From the NCBI GenBank assembly GCA_039720395.1, contig CM077833.1, positions 18,289,133-18,353,132 of the forward strand: a DNA stretch of 64,000 bases, written 5' to 3'. Under the pieces are notes generated by a model. The model made no database searches. It saw only the letters and a list, made by a program, of their open reading frames with translations, and was not told where the DNA came from. This DNA is from Liquidambar formosana. Taxonomy: Eukaryota; Streptophyta; Magnoliopsida; Saxifragales; Altingiaceae. Shown here in pieces: positions 22,101 to 32,568 of the stretch. Numbering within the stretch: the stretch's first letter is position 1; the number at the start of each line of letters is the position of its first letter. The translations under genes and the position numbers were made by a program.

Positions 22101-25100
22101 ATCCTTGGGTGGGCACGACATGTGTTGGGGGGTGATTGTTAGCCTAGAAACAGGTTTTGCAGGGCTAGGGTCAGCATCATGCTGGTTGAAACTACTCAAA
22201 CTGTGGTGCTTGGCTGCTGCGCTGCCTTTTAAAAGATTTGAAGACACCTCTCCTGACGCCAGCTGGTTTTTGGTGAAATAGTGCTAAGTCCTACAAAAAA
22301 ACACATCCTTGATGTTGTAGTCACAATCTCACTCCATTACACGAACCGCTTGTGGCACTACTATAGGAGACAATGACACTGAAGTCGTTGAGGGTTGGAG
22401 TAGTTGAAGGGCTAGGAGTAAATATACTCCTCAATCCTTTGATTGAGTTAAGGACTTCAATAGTTCTCTCACCCCAATTTTGAAAGAGTCAATGTCCACC
22501 ACCAAGTTGTATACCTTCTGAGATAGAGCATCAAATTTCTCTTTCTTTACCATGGTAATAAAACCCTTTAAGGGGGCAAAGAATAAAATTCAGGCTTTGA
22601 TACCAAAATTGATGCAATACAAGGTTAAAACTTAACCTAGACTCCAAGAAAGATCCAGGAAAAATGTTTTTATTTTTTATTTTTTATTTTCTAGTTTGAG
22701 AGGTGGTGAACAATATCTGTCAATAGTATAGTGAACAGTAGCTAAGTCTAGTGTTTGTGAACAATAACTTTATAAATAAGAGAAAGAGAAGAAAGAGAAG
22801 TGTTGGAAATGTACCACATCCCACATTGGTTAATTGTAAACCTTGACATGGCTTAATATACTTGTTTGGCCTTCCACCTAGAAGCTTAGGCTTATAAGTT
22901 GGAAACTTAACATGGTATTAGAGCATGTCATTCTTGGGCCTATTGAGCCCGTGTTTGTTGCACATGTGACAGGCTTGTTGTTGTCTTGTTAGGCCTACAT
23001 GTGAGGGGGAGTGTTGGGAAGTCTCACATCCCACATCGATTAAATATTGAGTTTGACATAGCTTCATATATTTGGTTAGGCCCTCCACTTACAAGCTTAG
23101 GCTTTTAAGTTGGAAACTTAACAATATATAATGTGCTCTTGAAGAGCCATATTAATTAAAAGATGTTCTAGGTTGTCTGTTCATGCATAACAGTCTTTTA
23201 TGCATTGGAACTTTTTGGTGCATCTGGACAAAATAACCGTGATAAATATTTTTCATTACTAACTTTTAGTGATGGGGTTGTTCTCTTTTTTCTTTATATA
23301 CATATATATGTATATGTTAGCATTTCTCATCCTTCAAAATAAATATCGTGTCTAAATTAATTTCTTGATTGTATAGGGGAGTTAATGGATGAGGATATCA
23401 AGGACGAGTATGATGCGGATGATGCCGAACTTTATGTAAGTCTTGTACATAAAAGTTGTTGTGATAATTTTCTTATAATAAATCAAAGTTAAAAGTTTGC
23501 CAAACAACTTTCTTGCCCCCTTTTTTAAGGCTGGGGATGGAGGTGGAGGGGGTGGAATTAAACTTGCTGGGACATGGTGGGACCAAAAAGCATTAGCACT
23601 TTCTGAAGAGGTTTCTTTGTCATTTGACGGTGATCTGAAAATATATGCATTTAAGACATTGGCAAATTCCACAATTCAAGTGCGCATTGAGAAGCTTTCA
23701 AACAAGTAAGCATCTCTTAACACTATTGACAATTACTCACAAGACTGTCTAAGTTGCGATGTTTGTGTAAGTGTGTGTATCATAAAGTAGTTATTTTTCC
23801 TGTTCTATGGATAAAAAGTAATAATTTTTTCAGACTATTAAATGGAGAAAAAAATGGATGGAGAAATGGGTAAGAGTTGTCCCCATGGAAAATCCCTTGG
23901 CACCTCTAGAAAAGTGGCTCACTGGCTGGTTAAACCTCTAATTTCTAATCCTAAGCTGAGAGTAATATGGTTGAAACTCTGAGAGAGCTTTCTCTAAAAA
24001 ACGGACTGATATTAATTTATGTTTTCAAGATCTCTCTAAATAAGTCTTTTCTTGTCATATCTGCCAAATTCTATCCTAAAAGTTTATATCTTCTTTTCCC
24101 TAGCCACGAACACGGGCTTTACCTAACAGCCCACCTTCATGGAGTTTATCTGACCAACCTCACCATCTCCTGGGAAGTGGTTTGACTATGTCTACCTTTT
24201 ATATATAAATCTGTTGAAAAATATGAAATTGTTAAGCTTTGATATAAATATCGTTCTACTAATCTCGAATTTGATGGGATGAAGGTGACATTATCTTATG
24301 TTTTACAGATCCTTGTAAACTCTTTTTCGTTACAAATTTCATTTCGGCAAAGTATGTCGTAGAAGTTCTGCCTGTTGTTTTGTGCTAATTATTGTAATTG
24401 TTGTATATTGTAATATATTCCTTAGGATCAATGGATTATATTTATTTTCATTATCTCTTTTAATTATGTAGACATACTATTCAAGCGGACTTAAAGGTTT
24501 AAGATGGTTGATTATTGTCAAATTAGTACTACAAGTTTTTGATCAGGTTCAGAAGATACCTGATGGTTACCAAAAGGAACTTGCTGAATGGATCCTATGA
24601 AATAAATAGTGTAAGGTTAACCAAAAGCATAATTTACTGGTTGTTGGGTTTTTTGCATACTTTTATGGATAAAGAGCACATATTTCACTATTTTTAACAT
24701 TGAAAGAGTTGGCAGAAGGGCGGTTAAATTTCAGCATGCTCCTGAAAAATATGTTGTGCAAAAGAGCAACATTGAAACAGTATTATATGTACCAAAATTT
24801 TATTTGAATGGTAATACATGTTTTAATGCACCATTAGACACTGCCTGAATATCTGAAAATTATTTAAGGAATTTCATTTCTTTCCTTAAATTGTTTGTGA
24901 TCATTTAATCCTATTATTTTTAAATTTTATTATAAATATTGTTAGACGTTTAATAAGGAATACCTCAAGCCTTTACTTTGCAATGGTATTTCACAGGTCT
25001 GGTTCCCCCAGTATGACTGATATTGAAGTTTTCTCCTCAGCTTATAGAGCACGGTTGGATGAAGCTGAGCTTGCTGGATCTATACCGGAGAATATATCAC

Positions 25101-25681
25101 TGGAGGTTCTGAATTCTCTATTTTCCATTTTCTCTCTATTTTCTTTGTTATTTGTACAAAGTTGTGCAGCGATTTGGGAGACACGCCTTTTCGCCCTAGA
25201 AACTCTAAAGAGAAGGGCTGCCTCTTGTTTCTAATAGGCTTTGAATTACTTAGATGGCCGAGGATGAGCTACATATGTAAGTTAAGGTCTTAGAAGTAGG
25301 AACCTTCTACTAAGGGTGCTGCTCTTGTTTCTGAACCATGATTTCATTCTTCTCAGTCATAACCTTGTAGGAAACACGATTCTTTCTTGAGAGAATCGTG
25401 ATTCTATGTAGTACGAAACCTTGTGATGGAAGAGGGAAGGCAAAGACATGACACCCCCCACTAACCTCTTCTTAAATTCAACTAAAGTGTTAAAAAAAAA
25501 AAATAAAAAAAAAAATAATAATAATAAATATATATTCTCGTTAAATCATATCTGAGTAATGCTTAATAAGTTAATATTTTTAAATACTCAACAATTTTCT
25601 TCAAAAAAATAAGATAAAGCATGCTCTCTCTTTCTCTACATGTGTGTAGCTTCTAAAAAGGTTAAAAGAACACTCTTTGCA

Positions 25682-25712
<31 letters not shown>

Positions 25713-26402
25713 GTGGAATTCCTTTATAATTTTAACAATAAAATTTTGTTTAAATTTCTATACAATTTCATCCCATACAATATCATATCAAGGTAACACA
25801 AAAAATACAGGACTGTATATATATAAAAATTTTACACAAACACTTCTAACACACCCCAAACCTTGGACTCTTCTATGTTCCTCCGCTTCCATGCCACACC
25901 CACACCCTCGACCCAACCCCACTCTTGCTTCGTGCTTCTATGGTTAGGGCATTGGACCTGAGGTTTAAGTCCATTTGATTTTTTAGATGGTTTTTTTTTT
26001 TTTTTTTTTGATAGCTAACCTTTAATGATAGGTATGTTCTCATAATAAGTTACTCATTACCTTTTGAGTCTAAAGAGATGTGTTTCGTCTTAGGTATCAT
26101 CCCCTGGTGTTGAAAGGGTAGTCCAGATTCCACAAGATTTTGACCGGTTTAAGGATCGGCCTATGTATGTCAAATATGTCAGCGAGCTAGCTGCAACAGG
26201 TTCGTCCACAGAAAGTGATGGCATTTTCAAACTTGTTTCTTTTGATTTGGAAACAAATTGTTGCACTTGGGGTTTAGCAGATGTCAGGATAAATAGAGAA
26301 AAAGCAGGGAAAGGAAGACCACTTAGCAAAAAGCAACGGGAGTGGCGATTGAATATATCTTTTGATTCCTTGCGTTTAGTCCAGTTGTATTCTGATATTT
26401 GA
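19122..26402 (+). CDS. RimP-like ribosome maturation factor (UPF0090/DUF150), plastid type
   Basis: The exons are 19122-19392, 23377-23435, 23530-23705, 24997-25105 and 26094-26402. All junctions are GT-AG and phases agree, giving 924 nt (307 aa). The first exon encodes a Ser/basic-rich, acid-poor start (MELTKIWNSRASGISFSPP), typical of a chloroplast transit peptide, then an acidic linker. Exons 3-4 hold the RimP N-terminal domain (GTWWDQKALALSEEVSL; SPSMTDIEVFSSAYRARLDE). Exon 5 starts with the family signature VSSPGVERVV and carries the C-terminal domain, ending LRLVQLYSDI. Family knowledge: bacterial RimP helps assemble the 30S subunit, so the plant protein probably acts in plastid ribosome assembly (inference). 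Intron 1 (3984 bp) is packed with retroelement debris and an intact TRIM. A 48-base C homopolymer starts five bases after the stop codon. Confidence 0.87.
21340..22800 (-). mobile_element. Degenerate minus-strand LTR element in RimP-like intron 1
   Basis: Two diverged direct repeats, about 21350-21540 and 22610-22800, share caaagttaaaa/caaggttaaaac, cctagact, aagaaag, a gaatagt/caatagt-rich tract and an AGAAAGA-rich end. Directly inside the right repeat, on the minus strand, is TTGGTATCAAAGCC (22593-22606), close to the primer-binding site for initiator tRNA-Met. The roughly 1-kb interior has no intact protein. This fits a small, decayed LTR or TRIM-like element; no target duplication was found. 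Confidence 0.5.
21912..22297. repeat. Duplicated block with tRNA-like (SINE-type) A and B boxes
   Basis: Two copies (about 21912-22071 and 22143-22297) share gggcta, gtcagcatca, ggtgcttggct, cctttt and aaaagatt, ending ggtgaaat. Between them are an A-box-like TGGTTAGCACTCGG (22051-22064) and a perfect B-box GGTTCGAATCC (22095-22105) at tRNA-like spacing. There is no acceptor-stem pairing, so it is a tRNA-derived retroposon piece, not a tRNA gene. Confidence 0.6.
22801..23123 (+). mobile_element. TRIM (terminal-repeat retrotransposon in miniature), 323 bp
   Basis: Two direct terminal repeats of 112 bp each (22801-22912 and 23012-23123) begin TGTTGG and end CTTAACA. Immediately after the first is TGGTATTAGAGC (22913-22924), a one-mismatch match to the initiator tRNA-Met primer-binding site. 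Just before the second is a purine tract, GTGAGGGGGAG, acting as the polypurine tract. The interior is only about 100 bp with no coding capacity. That is the TRIM layout. No 5-bp target duplication is evident (AGAAG versus ATATA). It sits in intron 1 of the RimP-like gene, sense orientation. Confidence 0.9.
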
Positions 26403-26405
26403 ACA

Positions 26406-26406
<1 letters not shown>

Positions 26407-26445
<39 letters not shown>

Positions 26446-26454
26446 CGGGTCTTT
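26407..26454. repeat. 48-base C homopolymer
   Basis: An uninterrupted run of 48 C starts five bases after the stop codon of the RimP-like gene and is followed by GCGGG. Real poly(C) of this length is very rare in plants, so an assembly or sequencing artefact is possible. Confidence 0.95.
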
Positions 26455-27549
26455 TTTTTATTATTTATTAATTCGTTTATTCATTTAAAAATCATGTATC
26501 TCTATATGTCCAGAAGTTCTTACTGATACATAGATTATATAAATAATGATTAATGCTGTGTTTAAGGTAATCTTTTTCAAGTTGCTGTCTCTTTACTTTG
26601 TTTTATCTTCCAAATTATGACTGGTGAACATGTTTTTACTGTACATATCATTGGTGTATTTTATTGTTTGCACAAAGAAAAAAGAAATAAGAAAAGGATA
26701 AAAACAATCTAAAATTGAAAGCTCACAGTCTCACTCCAATATGTTTTTTCTCAGCCCAAGAATGTTAAAAAAGCTATGGAAAAAAAATATAGGAACGCTT
26801 GTAATATTATAAATTGTTTATCACTGTACAGGTTTAAGATTAAGCAGTGATTCTTACAATTTGTTTCTCAGAGTTTTGTGCTGAAGTGAACAAAGGATGC
26901 TTATAACTCATTGTAGTGATCTTGAAAATGGAAGTTCACTGTTTCACAAATCTGCACGGATGGTGCAAGTTCAGCTTCATTTTCTTTGGTAAAACCTGTG
27001 CTTGGGAATAAGTTTTGTGCACAAGATGAACCGGATCCTTTCTGCTTAAATTGAAATCAAGGTATGACTTCTAGATCAAAATATATGGTTTCCTCTTCCA
27101 GGGTATTGATATATTGAGAAATAGCTATCTAGGCATCCAAATGCAAGTGGCATACAGGAGGGAAAAGCTCACATCAGTACCCTGGGTACACAGTGCCCAA
27201 TATACTGCCCAAATCTTATTATTTGTTTGGGTCCATCCTTTAGGGACCTTGCTTATGATTTGGATGGTGTAGTTCTCTTGGCATTCATATTTTGACCTGT
27301 TAACCACATGACCTGATTGCCAGATACACAATAGGCCCAAACTATAAAAGAGAATACAGGTTTTTCTTTTACTCTGCTGGGCTGTTCTCATGCTAGTTTA
27401 TGACTGAAATCTGACATGTTGAGATCCCTTCAAATGGGAGTTGTGATACCACTAGTGGTATCTCCTTATTCCTAGTCTCTACAGAGAATTCGATAAAATT
27501 GGAATGATACGAAGGGAAGAGGCATCTCCTAGGTCATTATTATTATTAT
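26455..27549. other. Spacer downstream of the RimP-like gene
   Basis: This AT-rich stretch includes the 3'UTR of the RimP-like gene. I see no coding region or recognisable element until the SINE tail and its target site near 27531. Confidence 0.5.
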
Positions 27550-27998
27550 TTATTTTATTTTTTTGTGTTTGTTCGAGAAATGGGTATGTAGATAGGTGAC
27601 TTTACATACCCGCCAGGGAGCATTACCCCCTAGGAAGCACGGATACTCCAAAACCCCCTTCGAATCAGTATCAGATACCGATACCCCCCCGATACGTATT
27701 AGATACGTTTCGTACGTATTGGAATAGTGTCACAGCATCGGATATGTCCCGATACACCAAGGATATGGCACATATACGTTTTGGATACGGCGAGATACGG
27801 TTGGGGTGATTTCGTAATTATAATTTAAAAAAAATGGAAGCTTAAATGAGATTTTTAAAAAGCATTAGGGTTAAAATTTAAAACAAAAAATCTGTACTAA
27901 CCCCATACCTCTCGTTCACAGCACTTGGGCATTCAGAGTTCAGACCCAACGTCGCTTCAAAATTAGAAGAAACCCTTCTTTTCTGTTGACTTTGCTTC

Positions 27999-28300
27999 TA
28001 AAGGGTAGAAACCCATTTTTGTTATGCGACGATGCTGCCGAAGGAGAGAAACCCATTCTTGCTGTGAGATGATGCTGTCGAAGGGTCGAAACCCATCTCG
28101 CGTTGCTCAACTTTGCTGTCGAAGAGTTAGAAACCCATTCTTCTTAGTCGATTTTGCTTCCAAAGGGTAGAAACCCATTTTTGCTATGCGACGATGCTGC
28201 CAAAGGGTTAAAACCCATCTTGCATTGCTCGACACTACTATCGAAGGGTTAGAAACCCATTCCTTTTACTGTGATGTCTTGCTTCCAAAGGGTTTCTCTT
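27999..28300. repeat. Minisatellite with GGGTTAGAAACCC hairpin units
   Basis: Seven imperfect units of about 35-50 bp each contain a GGGT(t)AGAAACCC core (near 28000, 28039, 28079, 28120, 28154, 28203 and 28243), preceded by variants of gctgtcgaa or gcttccaaa. The core is self-complementary (GGGTTn/AACCC). It lies in the 5' non-coding part of the hAT element. Confidence 0.85.
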
Positions 28301-28950
28301 CCCTTCATCTCTCTTGCTCACTTCTAAGGTTTTCAGTCCTCTCTTTCAAAGGTGTTGGAATCATCAAGGCTATACTAAAGGTAAGAAATTTGGACACGTC
28401 GTTTAGAGAATCAACTTTTGGGTTCGTCTATCGAAAGTGTTGCGATCATCAAGCTCAAGACTAGAAAACCATTTTCTGCTCTGTGCTCTTTGAGGTTTAG
28501 TTCTCTCTCTTCTTCTACCTTCTTCCTTGTGCTAGTCTAATGGGTTCAACTTTCTCTATCGTCAGCTCAAGAGTTGCTACTATAAAGGCGAGTTGTATTT
28601 TTTAGGTTTTTTATTTTTATTTTTATTTTATATTATCTCTAATGTTGATGATCCTACAAAATAAGTATGCCATGTTTTTATTTTATTTTATTTTATTTTA
28701 TGGGATAAATAGGCCATGTTTTTATAGTAGTGATTAATTGATTAGTAATGATTTAATGATGCTATATTGATATGTGAATATGTGGTACATAAATATTGGT
28801 TACATCTTTGTATTTGTGGCTCCATTATAATGTTGTATTGTGTACAAAATAAAGTCATATTATTATACATCTTGATTTTGATTTATTTTCTTTTTTAATT
28901 TATATTGTTAGTGGATTTTATTAATAGTTATTCACTATAGGTGAGTGACT

Positions 28951-30967
28951 ATGGGTTTGGGAAGTACGAGTTCTAGTGGTGCAAATGCTATTACTAGTGA
29001 CCAAGATGATACCAAGCTTTTGTGGAAATATGTTAGAAGGTTAGAAAAGTTGGGTGGAGGGGGTGGAAACTCAAAATTTCAATGTAATTATTGTCAAAGG
29101 ACTTTTACAGGGTCATACTTTCGAATCATCTTTTGCAAATCCCTTTACCTTCTTCCTCTAGCAACACCTAAGAATCATCTTTTGCAAATGTGGGTTTGGG
29201 GTTGAGGAATGAGGGTTTTGAGCCAAAGAAAAGGAAGGCTTTGGGAAATTCCCCTTGGAGAAAGCTTTTAATCTTGAGACTTGAGACCAATTAAAAGGTG
29301 AAATTTCTAGGATGATCTATTCATCCGGTTTGCCTTTTCATTTGGCTAGAAACCTATATTATGTTAGTTTATACACTTTTGCCACTAACAATATGATTTG
29401 TGGTTTTGTTCCTCTGGGTTACAATGCATTGAGGACAACACTACTAAAAAAAGAAAGGGCTAATATTGAAAAATTGTTGGAGCCAATAAAGGGTATGTGG
29501 AAGGAAAAAGGGATAAGCATTGTCACTAATGGATGGTCTGATGCACAGAGGAGGCCACTAATAAATTTAATGGCAGTGACAGAAAGTGGCCTTGTTTTCT
29601 TAAAAGCTTTCAATTGTGAGGGCGAATATAAAGACAAATTTTATATTGTCGGTTTGATTAAAGACATTATTGCAGAAGTTGGACCCCAAAATGTGGTGCA
29701 AGTGATAACTGACAATGCCCCGTGTGCAAGTCTGCAGGGATGCTTATTGAGAGCTAATATCCTCATGTTTTTTGGACCCCATGTGTGGTTCATACTCTAA
29801 ACCTTGCCCTTAGAAATATTTGTACAGATGTAGATTCTCAAAAAAATGAGGCTACATATGTCAAATGTCATTGGATTACTAAGATTTCTAGGGATGCCAT
29901 TGTGATAAAGAACTTTATTATGAATCACCAAATGCGGTTGGCAATTTTCAATGAATTTGTGACTTTAAAGTTACTTGCGGTTTCTGAAACACGCTTTGCT
30001 TCGGTGATTATTATGCTTAGAAGATTCAAACTCGTAAAGCATGGTCTCTAAGTAATGGTCATTAGTGATCAGTGGTGTTCTTATAGAGAGGATGATGTTG
30101 GGAAAGCAACATTTGTGAAAGAAAAAAGTGTTAAATGGTGTTTGGTGGGGAAAGATTGAGTACATACTCTCCTTTGCGGGCCCATCTATGACATGTTACG
30201 GTATGCTGATACCGATAAGCCCGTTCTTCATATGATTTATGATATGTGGGATTCAATGATTGAAAATGTGAAGAAGGCCATTTACCAACATGAAGGGAAG
30301 GAGGAATATGAGGAATCAACCTTTTATTCAATGCATGCAATACTTGTGGATTGGTGGAACAAAAATAGCACACCATTTCATTGCTTGGCACATTCACTAA
30401 ATTCTAGGTAACTTTGAAATTTAATTTAGCATTCTTTATTCAATTATTCTTTTTAGTTTTGATTTTCTTTAATTGTGAATAAACTTAATTATTGTTTTCT
30501 AATTTCTAGGTATAATAGTGAAAAGTGGCTTAATGAGGCTCCAAATCGTGTTCCTCCACATGAGGATTTAGAAATTTAAGAGAAGAGAAATAAAGGTTTG
30601 AAAAGATACTTTCCAAATGCAGAGGAACGGAGAATGACAATTCTTGAGTATGCTTGATTCTCGGGAGCTGGTGACGGGTTTTCTTCATTTGATTGCTTAT
30701 ATGATAGAGGAGTCTTGGATTCAAAGGCTTGGTGGATGGTTTATGGGGCTGCTGCACAATTGCTTCAAAATATAACTTTAAAGCTACTTGGGCAACCTTG
30801 TTCATCATCATGTTGTGAGAGGAATTGGAGTACCTACGCCTTTATCCATTCAATTAAGAGGAACAAGATACAACTAGAACGTGCTGAAGATTTAGTATTT
30901 GTGCATACTAATATTCGTCTTCTATTAAGAAAGATTGAGAATTATTTGCGAGGACCAAGCAAGATGT
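28951..30967 (+). pseudogene. hAT transposase (BED finger, DUF659, hAT C-terminal), broken
   Basis: 28951-29130 encodes a BED-type finger start (LLWKYVRRLEKLGGGGG, FQCNYCQRTF). 29312-29740 carries the DUF659-type core (LRTTLLKKERANIEKLLEPI, VTNGWSDAQRRPLINLM, VQVITDNAP). After a frameshift near 29740-29780 the frame continues as FWTPCVVHTLNLALRNIC. 30193-30410 gives a further segment ending at a GT-AG intron (about 30408-30509). 30715-30967 carries the C-terminal dimerisation region (GQPCSSSCCERNWS). Stops or shifts near 29203, 29760, 30048 and 30576 make it non-functional. The usual TDGWSD reads TNGWSD, so a likely catalytic Asp is Asn. Family: hAT cut-and-paste transposases. Confidence 0.88.
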
Positions 30968-31789
30968 GAGATGTTGGAGGAGATGCTTTTGATTCATTAA
31001 AAGGTGCTAGGATACTTGAGATTGCAAATCTCTCACTTGATGAACCGGATATGGAGGCCGTGCTTTTTATCGATAAAGGCGATGATGATGATGATGTTAT
31101 TACTTGTTGAATTGTTATAATTGGGCAACTTAGAAGTTTAAAGTTGAAAACAATCTCTTTTTTTTTTTTTTTTTTGTGGGGAGTTAAACTTGGAGTTGGT
31201 TTTGTGGTAGAAACGAAGGATGTCCATCTTTCATTTATATTATATCATAGATGACTAGATGGTTATTTTGTAATGTTGATGTCATTTTGTAATTTGTAAT
31301 GATGGACATGGTTGATGAATGATGACTATGGAGTATAGATATGTTACACATGTTATTTGGTCCCTTTTTTTTTTTTTTTTTTTTGCATATTAATTGACTT
31401 TATAGATGCTTTAAACCTTTTATTTTTTATGTTTATTATTGATGTTTTAGACTAAATATAAATATTAAAATAGTTATTTGTTAATGTATCCCGCTGTATC
31501 GTATCCTACATTTTTTTAGAAATGCCGAATTGGCGTATCCGTATCGTATCGAATCCCGTATCCGTATACGTACTTCTTAGATTGCCCATTAGCAACCTAC
31601 AACTAATCTACAGGGACCCATTGCATCTATGTCGAGGCTGAAGCTTAGGTCCCACCGCGAGCTCTAGATGCTAAAGAGTAGTTTTAGCCCCACCAAGCGG
31701 CTGTGGAGACTCGAACCCAAGCATTGAGCGAGGAAATCTGGGTACTGCCCACCTTAACCAACTGCTCGGTGGTAGGTCATCATTATTCT

Positions 31790-32327
31790 AATGCCTGCTT
31801 ATTATCATACAATTTATTTTCTTTTAACTTTGTAAAGATTTTTCTAATCTTCACAAAAGGTTCTCTCTTTTAATAATTTTGAATGCTTGAATGCTGGATG
31901 AGTATGATTGTCTGAATGAATATAAAGCCTGACTTTCTGGGTTGTGGGGATTGTGGGGAGGGGGTGTAAAACGGACTTAAACTTTTTAACTTTAAATGTT
32001 TGATAGTGAAATAACTCTAATAATTAGTTAGTAGATCAATGTGATTGACTGATATTCAGGACATTAATTAAATTATTTTTTTCCCTTTTTCTCTACCTTG
32101 AAATTGCTTCAATTTTCTTAATTCTTTGGAGTGAACTTGGTCAAAATCCATTACTTTTCGTTATGAGTTCATACTAAGACTTTATGAAAGGAACTGCACA
32201 TAATGTCCAGCTAAGTCCATTTTACACCCAACTTTTACCTCCAATTGTCCAACTTTTGCTTCTTTTGGATTCGTTTAATTATGATGTAAGTATGATGTTG
32301 CTTTGACTGTTCCAGAAAGAATGAGGA
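31790..32327. other. Intergenic spacer right of the hAT/SINE nest
   Basis: AT-rich sequence with no gene or element that I can name. Confidence 0.5.
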
Positions 32328-32568
32328 CAAAATTGCAGTCTTACATCATTGCTGGATCATTCAATCACCAATTGTCATTTTTGTTAGATTATTCTGTGTG
32401 TACAAAATTGCTGTCTTACATCATTGATCATTCAATCACCAATTGTCATTTCTGTTAGATTATTCTGTGTGTACAAAATTGCAGTCTTACATCATTGCTG
32501 GATCATTCAATCTCCAATTGCCCTTTGTGTTAGATCATTCAATCTTCAATTGCATTTCTGTTATATTA
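32328..32568. repeat. Tandem repeat, about 73-bp unit, 3.5 copies
   Basis: Units start at about 32328, 32402 and 32473 (acaaaattgc, then gtcttacatcatt, then gatcattcaatc, then ccaattg, then ttctgttagatt). A shorter partial unit follows from about 32535. The copies differ by a few substitutions and a 3-bp indel (gctg). Confidence 0.9.

Larger units (their letters stand above)
27630..31580 (+). mobile_element. Decayed autonomous hAT transposon
   Basis: The ends CTAGGAAGCACGGATAC (left) and, in revcomp, CTAAGAAGTACGTATACGG (right) are imperfect terminal inverted repeats. Both ends are rich in GATAC/GTATC subterminal motifs. The flanking octamers ATTACCCC and ATTGCCCA match at 6 of 8 positions, consistent with an aged 8-bp duplication. 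Inside is a broken BED-finger/DUF659/hAT-C transposase (28951-30967). The element interrupts a SINE. Confidence 0.8.
27550..31772 (-). mobile_element. tRNA-derived SINE, split by a hAT transposon
   Basis: The SINE is in two pieces, 27550-27629 and 31581-31772, on the minus strand. Its 5' end carries an A-box (CCGAGCAGTTGGTTAAGG in revcomp of about 31751-31770) and a B-box (GGGTTCGAGTC, near 31706-31717). Its 3' end is A-rich (T run at 27553-27564). The flanks AGGTCATTATTATT (27531) and AGGTCATCATTATT (31774) look like the target duplication of the SINE. The 3.95-kb hAT element sits between the halves. Confidence 0.7.

Noticed and set aside
22051..22110. Candidate tRNA gene with A and B boxes
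   Set aside because: No acceptor-stem complementarity or anticodon stem could be found, so it is treated as a tRNA-derived repeat.
28951..30967. Protein-coding gene with several exons
   Set aside because: The segments match hAT transposase, and stops and frameshifts separate them. Only one of the breaks (about 30408-30509) looks like an intron.
27630..31580. Autonomous source for the 801-bp hAT element
   Set aside because: Terminal sequences differ (CTAGGAAGCACGG versus TAGGGATGTAAACA), so one transposase probably does not recognise both.
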